Shown here: positions 5,108 to 11,667 of the stretch, piece by piece
Numbering within the stretch: position 1 is the stretch's first letter
Layout: every line of letters begins with the position of its first letter
Origin: Patescibacteria group bacterium
GTDB lineage: Bacteria > Patescibacteriota > Microgenomatia > UBA10105
DNA: 11,886 bases
Direction: 5' to 3'
NCBI GenBank assembly: GCA_003524845.1
Contig: DQGR01000101.1
Location: 31,680-43,565 of the forward strand
Made by a program: the position numbers and the translations under genes
Notes under the pieces: generated by a model
What the model was told of the DNA's origin: nothing
What the model saw: only the letters and a program-made list of their open reading frames with translations
The model's database searches: none

Positions 5108-7456
5108 TTATAATCTTGCCCGTTGGGAAATTTCTGCCTCTACTAATTCGCGCGAACGCCCATATTTCAGGCGCGACAATTGCACAATCGCTGCCGCCAC
5201 CTGGGCATTGCGTTCTGCTTTTACTTTACTCATGTCTTTGGTTAAATCTATGCTAAATGGTTTCACCGGTTCGTTGTGCACAATGGTTTTGATATAGGCG
5301 TTATATTTATCGATATTGATAAGGTCCGCTTCGTTAAACGTCGGCTGAAATTCATGTTGCAAGTAATTGGCATCGGTGACTCCCACGCGAAATCCGATAA
5401 GCGTACCGACGTTGCCAAATACGGCATTTTTCACCTCTTCTTCCATTTGCCCGATAAATTGGTTGGCAACAATAAGATTTAAACGATATTTCCGCGCCTC
5501 GGAAAGAATCTGGGCAAAGTCAGGCGTTGCAAAATTTTGAAACTCGTCAACATAGAGATAAAAATCGCGACGCTGATCCTCCGGTATTTCCTGCCGGCTC
5601 ATGGCAGAGATGAGGATACGCGGCACAAGAATAAGTCCTAAAAAGTTGCTGTTTTCCTCACCGATTTTTCCTTTGGAAAGGTTGACGAGCAAAATTTTCC
5701 CTTCATCCATTACTTTACGAAAATCAAAACTCGACTGCGACTGGCCGATGATGTTGCGCATGAGTTTGTTGGTAACAAACCGGCCGAATTTAGACACGAT
5801 ATAATCCAGCACTTCGGATTTATGAAAGTCAGCAGTTTGGGCAATTTGATCCGTCCAGTATCTGCGGATAATTGGATCCTGCACTTTAGGAAGCAGCTCC
5901 TGTACAAAGGCGCTGTCGGTCAACACGCGCACCACTTCCACAAACGTATTGCCCGGTTCGCTCATGACGGTCAACATGGCGTTTCGGATCGCGTGTTCAA
6001 ATCTGGGGCCGATGATACCCGTTTTCATAGGGTCATACAGCTTGTACATAAGCCCGACGATGGAGGTCACAACAAAATGTTTTTGTTCTTCGGTTTTGGC
6101 CTCCAACATATTAAGCCCCATGGGCCGCTCGTTATCAGACGGATCAAAGTATATGACATCTTCTGCCCGACTCGGCGGAATGCGGCTCATCACGCCGTCA
6201 ATCAGATCTCCGTGCGGATCAATGACGGCAACACCTTTCCCGTCGTGCACGTCCTGCATGATCATTTCTTCCAAAAGCTGCGACTTGCCGGTGCCGGTTT
6301 TACCAATCACATACACATGCCGTCGGCGGTCATCTTCGCCCAAAAAGATCGGCCGCTCCACACCGCGGTATTTGGAAAACCCCAGAGCCAAACCGCTATT
6401 GGGAATTTGGGCCGGAGCCGGCGCGCGTTTGGCATTGAGCCAATAGATGTGCGCAGTTTCAATGGTTTTATTTGGCAAATGAAAAATAGACGCAAGCTCA
6501 TCAGTATTAAATACGCTATATTGTTTAAAAAATGGAATATTAAAGAGCGGAAAGTAGCGGTAGATAAAATCTACCATAAACAGTTGTTTAAACGGATATT
6601 TCACTTTGGTAAAATGGTTGTGATCGCACGAAAACTGGCTAAAACTGGAAAGCAGATTGTCCAAGTGCCGCTGGGCGCTCTCTTTGGTAGGAGAAGAAAC
6701 GACTACCCGCACCACCGCATTAAATCCGGGCTTACTTACTTTTTGTTCGATCGCTTCAAGCGTTTTGGGGTCTACTTTAAAACTTGCTTTATCCGGATTT
6801 GATTCGTCTTTTTTTACTTTGGAAATATACGATCGGCCCAAGCTACTCCATTTGCCGCTGGTAGGTTGGATCAAAAGTTGAATTACTGCTCCTTCCCCTG
6901 CCTGCATTTTGGCCAAGACCGAAGTGATGGACGACAGAGGGTCAGTCGGCAAGTCCCGGTACACCCGGATGGGCATGAAATCCGCGTTTTTTAGCCGCAA
7001 ACTTGCAAATACGACATTACCGGTTTCGGAAAATATCGAGTACTCTTCTGTTTCTTTTATGTCCGCTCCCGGATATGCGCCATGAATTTGTTTTTCCACC
7101 AGATCCATGAGCTTACGGGGCGTAGAAACGTAGAATCGGATATCTTCCTGTTTTGCCACAATTTCAAAGGATATGTGCTGTTGCGGCTTCAAAAACGACC
7201 AAAATCCACCATGCTGGATACTGTGTAAACTTGCAAACAGCTGTTCCGCGGCGTCTATTTTTATCTCGTTATCCCGCGGCACCGCAACCTGAACAAGCAC
7301 ATAATCCAGTGAATGTTCCTCGCGATTGCGGAATTTCCACAACAGAAATGCTAAATAGGCAAGCCCGGCAAGTCCTGCCAAAAAAATCCCCATGAAAAAC
7401 ACGCTTACTCCCAGCATTTCTAAACGGTAGACAAGATCGAGTATCTGATCGCTCAT
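5108..7456 (-). CDS. Membrane-anchored TraD/VirB4-like P-loop ATPase
   Basis: 782 residues. One hydrophobic segment at about 17-40 is followed by a roughly 300-residue region with no family I recognise (residues 50-340). A DUF87/HerA-TraD type ATPase follows: Walker A GKTGTGKS (385-392), AVIDPHGDL (410-418), and Walker B FYLYVDEFQNFA (632-643) with NLIVANQF (660-667) as a sensor-like motif. The late FNEADLINIDKYNAYIK segment is typical of proteins annotated as TraM-recognition or type IV secretion DNA-binding ATPases in CPR genomes. A role in moving DNA or protein across the envelope, possibly with competence or pilus machinery, is inference. The start overlaps the upstream 141-codon gene as ATGA, implying translational coupling. 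No relaxase or other conjugation genes are adjacent, so a true conjugative element is unlikely. Confidence 0.88.
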   Translation of the reverse strand: MSDQILDLVYRLEMLGVSVFFMGIFLAGLAGLAYLAFLLWKFRNREEHSLDYVLVQVAVPRDNEIKIDAAEQLFASLHSIQHGGFWSFLKPQQHISFEIVAKQEDIRFYVSTPRKLMDLVEKQIHGAYPGADIKETEEYSIFSETGNVVFASLRLKNADFMPIRVYRDLPTDPLSSITSVLAKMQAGEGAVIQLLIQPTSGKWSSLGRSYISKVKKDESNPDKASFKVDPKTLEAIEQKVSKPGFNAVVRVVVSSPTKESAQRHLDNLLSSFSQFSCDHNHFTKVKYPFKQLFMVDFIYRYFPLFNIPFFKQYSVFNTDELASIFHLPNKTIETAHIYWLNAKRAPAPAQIPNSGLALGFSKYRGVERPIFLGEDDRRRHVYVIGKTGTGKSQLLEEMIMQDVHDGKGVAVIDPHGDLIDGVMSRIPPSRAEDVIYFDPSDNERPMGLNMLEAKTEEQKHFVVTSIVGLMYKLYDPMKTGIIGPRFEHAIRNAMLTVMSEPGNTFVEVVRVLTDSAFVQELLPKVQDPIIRRYWTDQIAQTADFHKSEVLDYIVSKFGRFVTNKLMRNIIGQSQSSFDFRKVMDEGKILLVNLSKGKIGEENSNFLGLILVPRILISAMSRQEIPEDQRRDFYLYVDEFQNFATPDFAQILSEARKYRLNLIVANQFIGQMEEEVKNAVFGNVGTLIGFRVGVTDANYLQHEFQPTFNEADLINIDKYNAYIKTIVHNEPVKPFSIDLTKDMSKVKAERNAQVAAAIVQLSRLKYGRSRELVEAEISQRARL

Positions 7457-7878
7457 GGTGATTTAATAATTTTTTTGTGCAATTGTTTAAGTCTCAATAC
7501 GCACCATTCCGCAAGCCATCGGATGGAGCTGGTAATACTTGCCTTGAGTCCCACCGCGATCTGATCATCGGTAAGCGGCAATGCTACCGCGGGTGCCGGT
7601 TGCGCCGGAACATTTGTGCCGGCAGATATCACTCCCATTTGGGCAACCGGTTGCGGTATGGTAACGGTGGTCGGCTGCACTTTCACCCCAACTGCTGCAA
7701 CTTCTTTTGGAAGCTCCATCTCCTGCCCGCTTACATCGTGCAGCCCCGCTTCGCTAAGCCCAACCCCACCCTCTATCTCCTTACTGATTGATCCAACACC
7801 CGTCCCAGATTGGATTATTGGGGTATTGGTCGGATTATTTGTTCCCGCCGGTGAGGCGGAGTCGGGCAGATCATTCAT
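7453..7878 (-). CDS. Hypothetical Pro-rich 141-residue protein coupled to the ATPase
   Basis: I do not recognise a named family. Residues 1-100 are low complexity, rich in Pro, Thr, Val, Ala and Gly, and probably disordered. The last 40 residues (LTDDQIAVGLKASITSSIRW onward) look like an amphipathic, basic helical tail with a single Cys. No signal peptide is seen. The gene starts 12 bases after the 691-codon gene and its TGA overlaps the ATPase ATG by 4 bases, so both neighbours are probably co-translated. This suggests a small partner or adaptor of the ATPase, with the disordered part as a linker; that is inference from context only. Confidence 0.72.
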   Translation of the reverse strand: MNDLPDSASPAGTNNPTNTPIIQSGTGVGSISKEIEGGVGLSEAGLHDVSGQEMELPKEVAAVGVKVQPTTVTIPQPVAQMGVISAGTNVPAQPAPAVALPLTDDQIAVGLKASITSSIRWLAEWCVLRLKQLHKKIIKSP

Positions 7879-7890
7879 AGGTTTATTCTA

Positions 7891-9966
7891 TCACGTTAGA
7901 TACGCAAATATTACCCCATCATGCGGAATATAAGGATTTTGTAGTTTCTTTTTTGTTTTTTTCTTACTTGCCCCCTGTTGCTTGTAACCTGCTCCTTGAA
8001 TCATCCCTTGCTCACGAATCATCGCAAGGTGCCAAATTATGGCAAGGAGAATCCACGGAGCCGGTTCCCGTTGGATTAACCCCTCCGGCATGTGCGTCTT
8101 GAGTTTCTCTAAAAGACTACCCTGTTTCGTTTCCCCCATAATGAATATTTTAAGCGACCGAAGCGATCGATAATACGCATCAAATTTCAACAAGACCCAC
8201 ACCGCAATGGCAAGTGAAAAATTCTCTACATACTCGCGCTCTGTTTTTTCTACACGCTCCAATTTTTGATCTGGCGAAAACTGAAATTCCCCGTTTGAGC
8301 CGGAATAAACGATATTGCGATCCATCAGCACTTCCCACAATTCGCTCATCTTGATAAGCGTCGCTTCTTCTTCGTGCTCAATGGTTTCCATCGCTTGTTC
8401 TACCGGTGCTTCATCTATGCGTTGAATAAGTTCCTTAACCCACGTCAACACCGTCAAATCAACCCTTTCAAGCCCCGAAGCCAATTTTGTTTCTTGCTTC
8501 ACTTGCATCGATGCAAGTGAAGCAATCTCCTTATCATCCATTGTCAAAAATGCGATCACTGCTTCTTGTTCTTTGTCAGTTAATGGAACCGTTTCATCTT
8601 CTTCTCTCATCACTTGGATATCCTCCGCCAGTATCGTTTCCGGATGCGCAAGCATATCAAGCGCAAGTATCGCCGCCGGTATGGCCACTCCATGTGTTTC
8701 CGGATCCACGGCAAATACAATCACTTCTTTTGCGCCCTTTATAACTTCCTGCATCTCCTGCAATTGTGCCTGTGGATCTGCGAATTCTTGTATTGGTGTC
8801 GTATGCACGAACTCTTCATACATCTCTCTACTTTTTTCTCCTTCACTACTGCTATCTTTGTGATCAGAAATCCCTAATAGTCGCCGCAAAAATGGCGGCA
8901 CTACAATATCTTTTCGCACAGTATCGCTCAACACTTGGAACTCTTGATGCAAGCTCTTCCCTACATACTCCACTGTGCGAATAGTATCGGTGACAACGCG
9001 CTCTGATATTCGCGGTTTATCACGCTCATCATAATCTTCCCCAACAACATGTGTTGACCCATCAACGAGTTTGTAATCCGCCACCAACTGGCTCTGTTCC
9101 TGCGTTGATGGCTCACTAATTGGCACCAGGGCAGCATGTTCTACGGTCAAAATTGCGCTTTGTATGCGTTCTTGAGAAACTGCTCTATCCGTCAAGAGAA
9201 AAATGGCGTCCGAGGGGCGAGTCTCATGGAAAGCTGGAAACTCTTGTTGAGCAATAGTTCTAAGAGTAGAAAAATCGTGATAGTTCCCTGTTCCTTCTGT
9301 GTTTATCACGGTTGTCTTCCCTGTTTTTGTTTCGTGATCGTACTCCATAACGAGAATATCCCTGTTACCTTCTCCTTCCCGAAAATACGAAGTTACCACA
9401 GTTGTCGCTCCGCTTTTAAACGCTTCTTGTATCGCAAGCGATGTTTGATGATCTCTGAAAGAGTACCTGTCCGGTGTTAACCGTTTTTGCCGAAGACTTA
9501 GGTCTTCGATAGTCCAACCCTCGTATCCACCACTGGTATAGGTAAACACACCATCGTCAGTCATGGTAAATGTCGTTTCAGAATCATACGTCCGCTCGCC
9601 AGATGCTTCTTTCTTTATCGACTTCTTATCCGATCGAAACATCGGGCGAAACTGCAATGCCGTTTCAACCTTTACCTTACGAGGTGTCCATTCCGGATGG
9701 GTTTTTTTTGTGGTTTCAACTTGATCATCATAAGAAATTTTCCACGTTTCTTTGTCACACGGGCAACCCATTGGTCGCTTCGCCGGATCGTCTTCTTTTT
9801 CTTCTCCTAGATATGTAGGTTGCATGATGCGGCCGCTTAGCGCAACATACACATCTTGAGGCTGGGTTGCGCCACGAATATCAAAAGACTCAGAAACCGT
9901 AGTGTCAAGCATTTGAGGAACTGCTTCGGGCGGTTGTTCTTTTCCTTTAGAATGAATTCTTGACAT
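7891..9966 (-). CDS. Hypothetical 691-residue protein
   Basis: A long intact frame with coding-like composition; I do not recognise the family. It is soluble and acidic overall, with no N-terminal signal peptide. Residues 1-120 are charged and contain the only two cysteines I noticed, as CPC (68-70). Residues about 125-300 look like a mixed alpha/beta domain (GVFTYTSGGYEGW, DAIFLLTDRAV). Residues about 395-560 are strongly helical and acidic. The C-terminus has two more hydrophobic stretches (AVWVLLKF, WILLAIIWHLAMI) before a Lys-rich KKKTKKK patch near 670. It overlaps the end of the S-component-like gene by 20 bases and lies 12 bases before the 141-codon gene. It therefore bridges the B12 locus and the ATPase pair, but whether it works with either is unknown. 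A 32-base palindrome lies at 8494-8525. Confidence 0.8.
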   Translation of the reverse strand: MSRIHSKGKEQPPEAVPQMLDTTVSESFDIRGATQPQDVYVALSGRIMQPTYLGEEKEDDPAKRPMGCPCDKETWKISYDDQVETTKKTHPEWTPRKVKVETALQFRPMFRSDKKSIKKEASGERTYDSETTFTMTDDGVFTYTSGGYEGWTIEDLSLRQKRLTPDRYSFRDHQTSLAIQEAFKSGATTVVTSYFREGEGNRDILVMEYDHETKTGKTTVINTEGTGNYHDFSTLRTIAQQEFPAFHETRPSDAIFLLTDRAVSQERIQSAILTVEHAALVPISEPSTQEQSQLVADYKLVDGSTHVVGEDYDERDKPRISERVVTDTIRTVEYVGKSLHQEFQVLSDTVRKDIVVPPFLRRLLGISDHKDSSSEGEKSREMYEEFVHTTPIQEFADPQAQLQEMQEVIKGAKEVIVFAVDPETHGVAIPAAILALDMLAHPETILAEDIQVMREEDETVPLTDKEQEAVIAFLTMDDKEIASLASMQVKQETKLASGLERVDLTVLTWVKELIQRIDEAPVEQAMETIEHEEEATLIKMSELWEVLMDRNIVYSGSNGEFQFSPDQKLERVEKTEREYVENFSLAIAVWVLLKFDAYYRSLRSLKIFIMGETKQGSLLEKLKTHMPEGLIQREPAPWILLAIIWHLAMIREQGMIQGAGYKQQGASKKKTKKKLQNPYIPHDGVIFAYLT
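8494..8525 (-). repeat. 32-base perfect palindrome inside the 691-codon gene
   Basis: Arms TTGCTTCACTTGCATC (8494-8509) and GATGCAAGTGAAGCAA (8510-8525) are exact reverse complements with no spacer. It encodes IASLASMQVKQ (about residues 481-491) in frame, inside a helical acidic region. Its size nearly equals that of the idi palindrome. Confidence 0.92.
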
Positions 9967-10474
9967 AGGTTTTCTTCACAAAAATATTTTTATACATTTT
10001 TACGAATTCATACGCTCCAAAAAATATAAAAGAGTATCCCATATCGCCGAGGAGCGAATTGCGGAAAAACGGCAAGGCCATGATGTATGACTGCAATAAT
10101 CCGCTAAGCGTCTTCGGATACATGGAGCCGGGAATTGCCCACACGGCAAAGTTGGTTATCAAATAAAAGAGAAGTGATGAGACGAATGTTAATGTGACAA
10201 TCTGTTTAATTGAACTTCTTTTTTGCAAAAATCTTCCAAGCATTACCGCAAGGCCTAAACTTCCATACGTTGCCCACATGACGGAATGAAATCCCAATAT
10301 AATGTCGCTGAGAAACATCGTTACTAATGTCACGACGATTGCTTTTTTGAATTCAAGTCTCGCACCAGAAAATATGGCAAGTCCGCCCACCGCCGTCACA
10401 TTGGCCGGATGCGGTACAACTCTTGAGAGAACTCCCAAAAAAATAAGGATTACTGTATTCATACAGTATGTCAT
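9947..10474 (-). CDS. DUF6580-like membrane protein, putative ECF-type S component (candidate cobalamin transporter)
   Basis: 175 residues from the ATG at 10474, with about five to six hydrophobic segments and short loops, the size and look of ECF S components. Patterns I associate with the DUF6580 putative-transport family are RVVPHPAN (18-25), AIFSGA, LSDIILGFHSVMW (55-67), FYLITNFAVW (103-112), MYPKTLSGLLQSYIMALPFF (118-137) and a late GD. Substrate assignment to cobalamin is inference from the riboswitch-controlled DUF4430 gene 34 bases upstream and the adenosyltransferase and class II reductase beyond it. No EcfA or EcfT is in the window; a shared module elsewhere would be needed for an ECF mechanism. 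An alternative ATG at 10531 would overlap the DUF4430 gene, but the family usually begins just before the first helix. It ends 20 bases inside the next gene. Confidence 0.78.
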   Translation of the reverse strand: MTYCMNTVILIFLGVLSRVVPHPANVTAVGGLAIFSGARLEFKKAIVVTLVTMFLSDIILGFHSVMWATYGSLGLAVMLGRFLQKRSSIKQIVTLTFVSSLLFYLITNFAVWAIPGSMYPKTLSGLLQSYIMALPFFRNSLLGDMGYSFIFFGAYEFVKMYKNIFVKKTYVKNSF

Positions 10475-10508
10475 TTTTACCGCGACCGCGGAAAAATTGA
10501 CGTGATTT

Positions 10509-10922
10509 CTATTCAAAAACTGGCTGGACATATCGCCATTCAACAATATCACCGCTAACGACCGACTGTTTATCTGCGGCAACTGTGCCTGCCTTTCCGT
10601 TCACAAAATAAATCCATGATTTTTCTTTGGTATTTGCCCGAGGCCCAATCTGTTCAACAAAAACACCAAAATCATATTGTTTCGTTTTTAATTCCAACTG
10701 TTCTTTTGCAGAGGCAGCAACCAATGCATCAAATGCCGTGCTTGCGGGAATCGAGGAAACCGTAGCAACACGATCTCCAAAATCAAACGCAACGGAAACT
10801 AATGATTGAACAGGTGAGGAAACGGGCGCGCGACGAAATCTTTGACCGACGAATGGAACGGCGGATATAAAAAGAAAACCAATAACAAGAAGTCCAACAA
10901 ATACAAAAAGTGTGCGTTTCAT
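10509..10922 (-). CDS. DUF4430 (transcobalamin-like) membrane-anchored protein
   Basis: 137 residues: a hydrophobic N-terminal segment (about 4-26) without a lipobox cysteine, so probably an uncleaved anchor or a signal peptide, then one small extracytoplasmic domain. The domain shows the DUF4430 pattern: a beta strand with VSVAFDFGD, ASTAFDALVAAS (60-71), a GVFVEQI strand, SWIYFVNGK (102-110) and GDIVEWRYV (124-132). DUF4430 resembles the C-terminal beta domain of transcobalamin and intrinsic factor. The start is fixed by AGGAG 6 bases upstream. Direct control by the cobalamin riboswitch upstream and the adjacent S-component-like gene support a role in capturing cobalamin at the cell surface. 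DUF4430 domains also occur in unrelated surface proteins, so the ligand is not proven. Confidence 0.86.
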   Translation of the reverse strand: MKRTLFVFVGLLVIGFLFISAVPFVGQRFRRAPVSSPVQSLVSVAFDFGDRVATVSSIPASTAFDALVAASAKEQLELKTKQYDFGVFVEQIGPRANTKEKSWIYFVNGKAGTVAADKQSVVSGDIVEWRYVQPVFE

Positions 10923-10928
10923 GTCATG

Positions 10929-10933
10929 CTCCT
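10929..10933 (-). promoter_or_regulatory. Shine-Dalgarno of the DUF4430 gene, likely riboswitch target
   Basis: AGGAG, 6 bases before the ATG at 10922. The surrounding GAGCAGG can pair, with two G-U wobbles, with CCUUGCUU at the 3' end of the B12 box, so its exposure could depend on the riboswitch fold; that pairing is a suggestion only. Confidence 0.7.
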
Positions 10934-10939
10934 GCTCGG

Positions 10940-11093
10940 GATTTTACCCGAACAAATTTCAAAGAAATTTGCGCGGGTGAAGCAAGGGAGAGTTCCGGGC
11001 TATTACCCGCGCAAATTTTGTCAAACAAAATTTGTTCGGGTGAACCGTTGCGGCACAGCTCTTGAGTTACACAAGATTCCTCTGTCCCCTTAC
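10940..11093 (-). promoter_or_regulatory. Cobalamin riboswitch
   Basis: Read on the minus strand, the region contains the conserved core of cobalamin riboswitches in order: GGAATC, the P5-like hairpin UCUUG/CAAGA with loop UGUAACU, GCUGUGCCGCAACGGU (compare the consensus GCnGnCCCGCAACnGU), a variable arm, and then the B12 box AGCCCGGAACUCUCCC (close to AGCCCGAAGACCUGCC of E. coli btuB). The ends close into a P1-like stem: GUAAGGG (11093-11087) with CCCUUGC (10988-10982), 7 bp including one G-U. It starts 3 bases after the adenosyltransferase stop and ends just before the DUF4430 Shine-Dalgarno. No U-tract follows the final hairpin, so control of translation is more likely than termination. 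Confidence 0.9.
10946..11042 (-). repeat. Two imperfect hairpins that form a nested perfect inverted repeat
   Basis: Four arms in transcription order: 11042-11026 (ACCCGAACAAATTTTG core), 11020-11005 (ending AAATTTGCGCGGGT), 10979-10964 (ACCCGCGCAAATTT) and 10960-10946 (AAATTTGTTCGGGT). Neighbouring arms form local hairpins with a 2-base mismatch. The first with the fourth, and the second with the third, are each perfectly complementary over 14 bases. The B12 box lies in the loop between the second and third arms. Confidence 0.9.
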
Positions 11094-11096
11094 ATT

Positions 11097-11666
11097 TTAT
11101 TTACTTTTTACTGCTCGAGGAATACCGGACCATATGGTTTCCTCGACACCTGCTTGTTTGTTTATAAACCGTGCAAACATAAAAAACAAGTCCGAGAGGC
11201 GGTTCAGATATGCAATGCAAAGATGTAATGTTTTTTCATCTATATCCGCTTTCCCGTGCATCTTGAGCGCTACTGTTTGCCGTTCTACTCTTCTGCAGAT
11301 GCTTCTGGTTATATGCGCATGGCATGCTAAATCATCTCCGCCGGGAAGAATAAAATTGATAAGCTTCGGAAGCTCAAGCTCCATTGCATCTATGCGCGCT
11401 TCCATTTCCGGAATTCTATGCTCAATCACCTGAAGATCCGACTTCCAACCCGCAAGCGTACTTCCGATAGTGAAAAGGTCTGATTGAATACTATGCAGAA
11501 ATCCCTGCACATCCGGGACGGTAAAATCGGATGCCACATGGCCAATCCAACTATTGAGCTCATCCAGAGACCCATATACCTCGACCAATTCTTCGCACTT
11601 TAACACGCGTTTACCGCCAAAAAGCGACGTTTGCCCTTGATCACCAGTGCGTGTATAAATCGGCAT
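11097..11666 (-). CDS. Cob(I)alamin adenosyltransferase, PduO type
   Basis: 189 residues from the ATG at 11666. Transfers the adenosyl group of ATP to cob(I)alamin, giving adenosylcobalamin. Family features: N-terminal ATP loop YTRTGDQGQTSLFGGKR (4-20); YGSLDELNSWIG (31-42); ILPGGDDLACHAHITRSICR (106-125), with the conserved RSICRRVER arginines and glutamate; and YLNRLSDLFFMFAR (153-166), with the N-R-L-S-D motif. The frame is open 90 bases further upstream, but that part lies inside the reductase gene and out of its frame; the chosen start gives the canonical family N-terminus and sits 1 base after the reductase stop (TAA T ATG), suggesting translational coupling. Its product is the cofactor of the upstream reductase. 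The next gene downstream has its own riboswitch. Confidence 0.96.
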   Translation of the reverse strand: MPIYTRTGDQGQTSLFGGKRVLKCEELVEVYGSLDELNSWIGHVASDFTVPDVQGFLHSIQSDLFTIGSTLAGWKSDLQVIEHRIPEMEARIDAMELELPKLINFILPGGDDLACHAHITRSICRRVERQTVALKMHGKADIDEKTLHLCIAYLNRLSDLFFMFARFINKQAGVEETIWSGIPRAVKSK

Positions 11667-11667
11667 A

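Noticed and set aside
5822..6802. 326-codon plus-strand open frame opposite the ATPase gene
   Set aside because: It is antisense to conserved ATPase motifs, its protein is His/Arg/Phe-rich without domain features, and the minus-strand gene fully explains the region.
5108..7456. Conjugative or integrated element around the TraD-like ATPase
   Set aside because: No relaxase, integrase, attachment repeats or other transfer genes are nearby, and the gene is embedded among housekeeping-type genes.
10456..10475. Palindromic CATACTGTATG and neighbouring ATACAGTATG around the S-component start as an operator
   Set aside because: Short, inside the start of the coding region, and without a nearby promoter; likely chance.
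10946..10979. Final hairpin of the riboswitch region as an intrinsic terminator
   Set aside because: It is followed by UAAAAUCCCGAGC rather than a U-tract, so termination is not supported.
11115..11146. Inverted repeat TCGAGGAA/TTCCTCGA around ACCATATGGT at the 3' end of the adenosyltransferase gene
   Set aside because: Arms are short and asymmetric about the inner palindrome and no U-tract follows; not strong enough to call a terminator or element.
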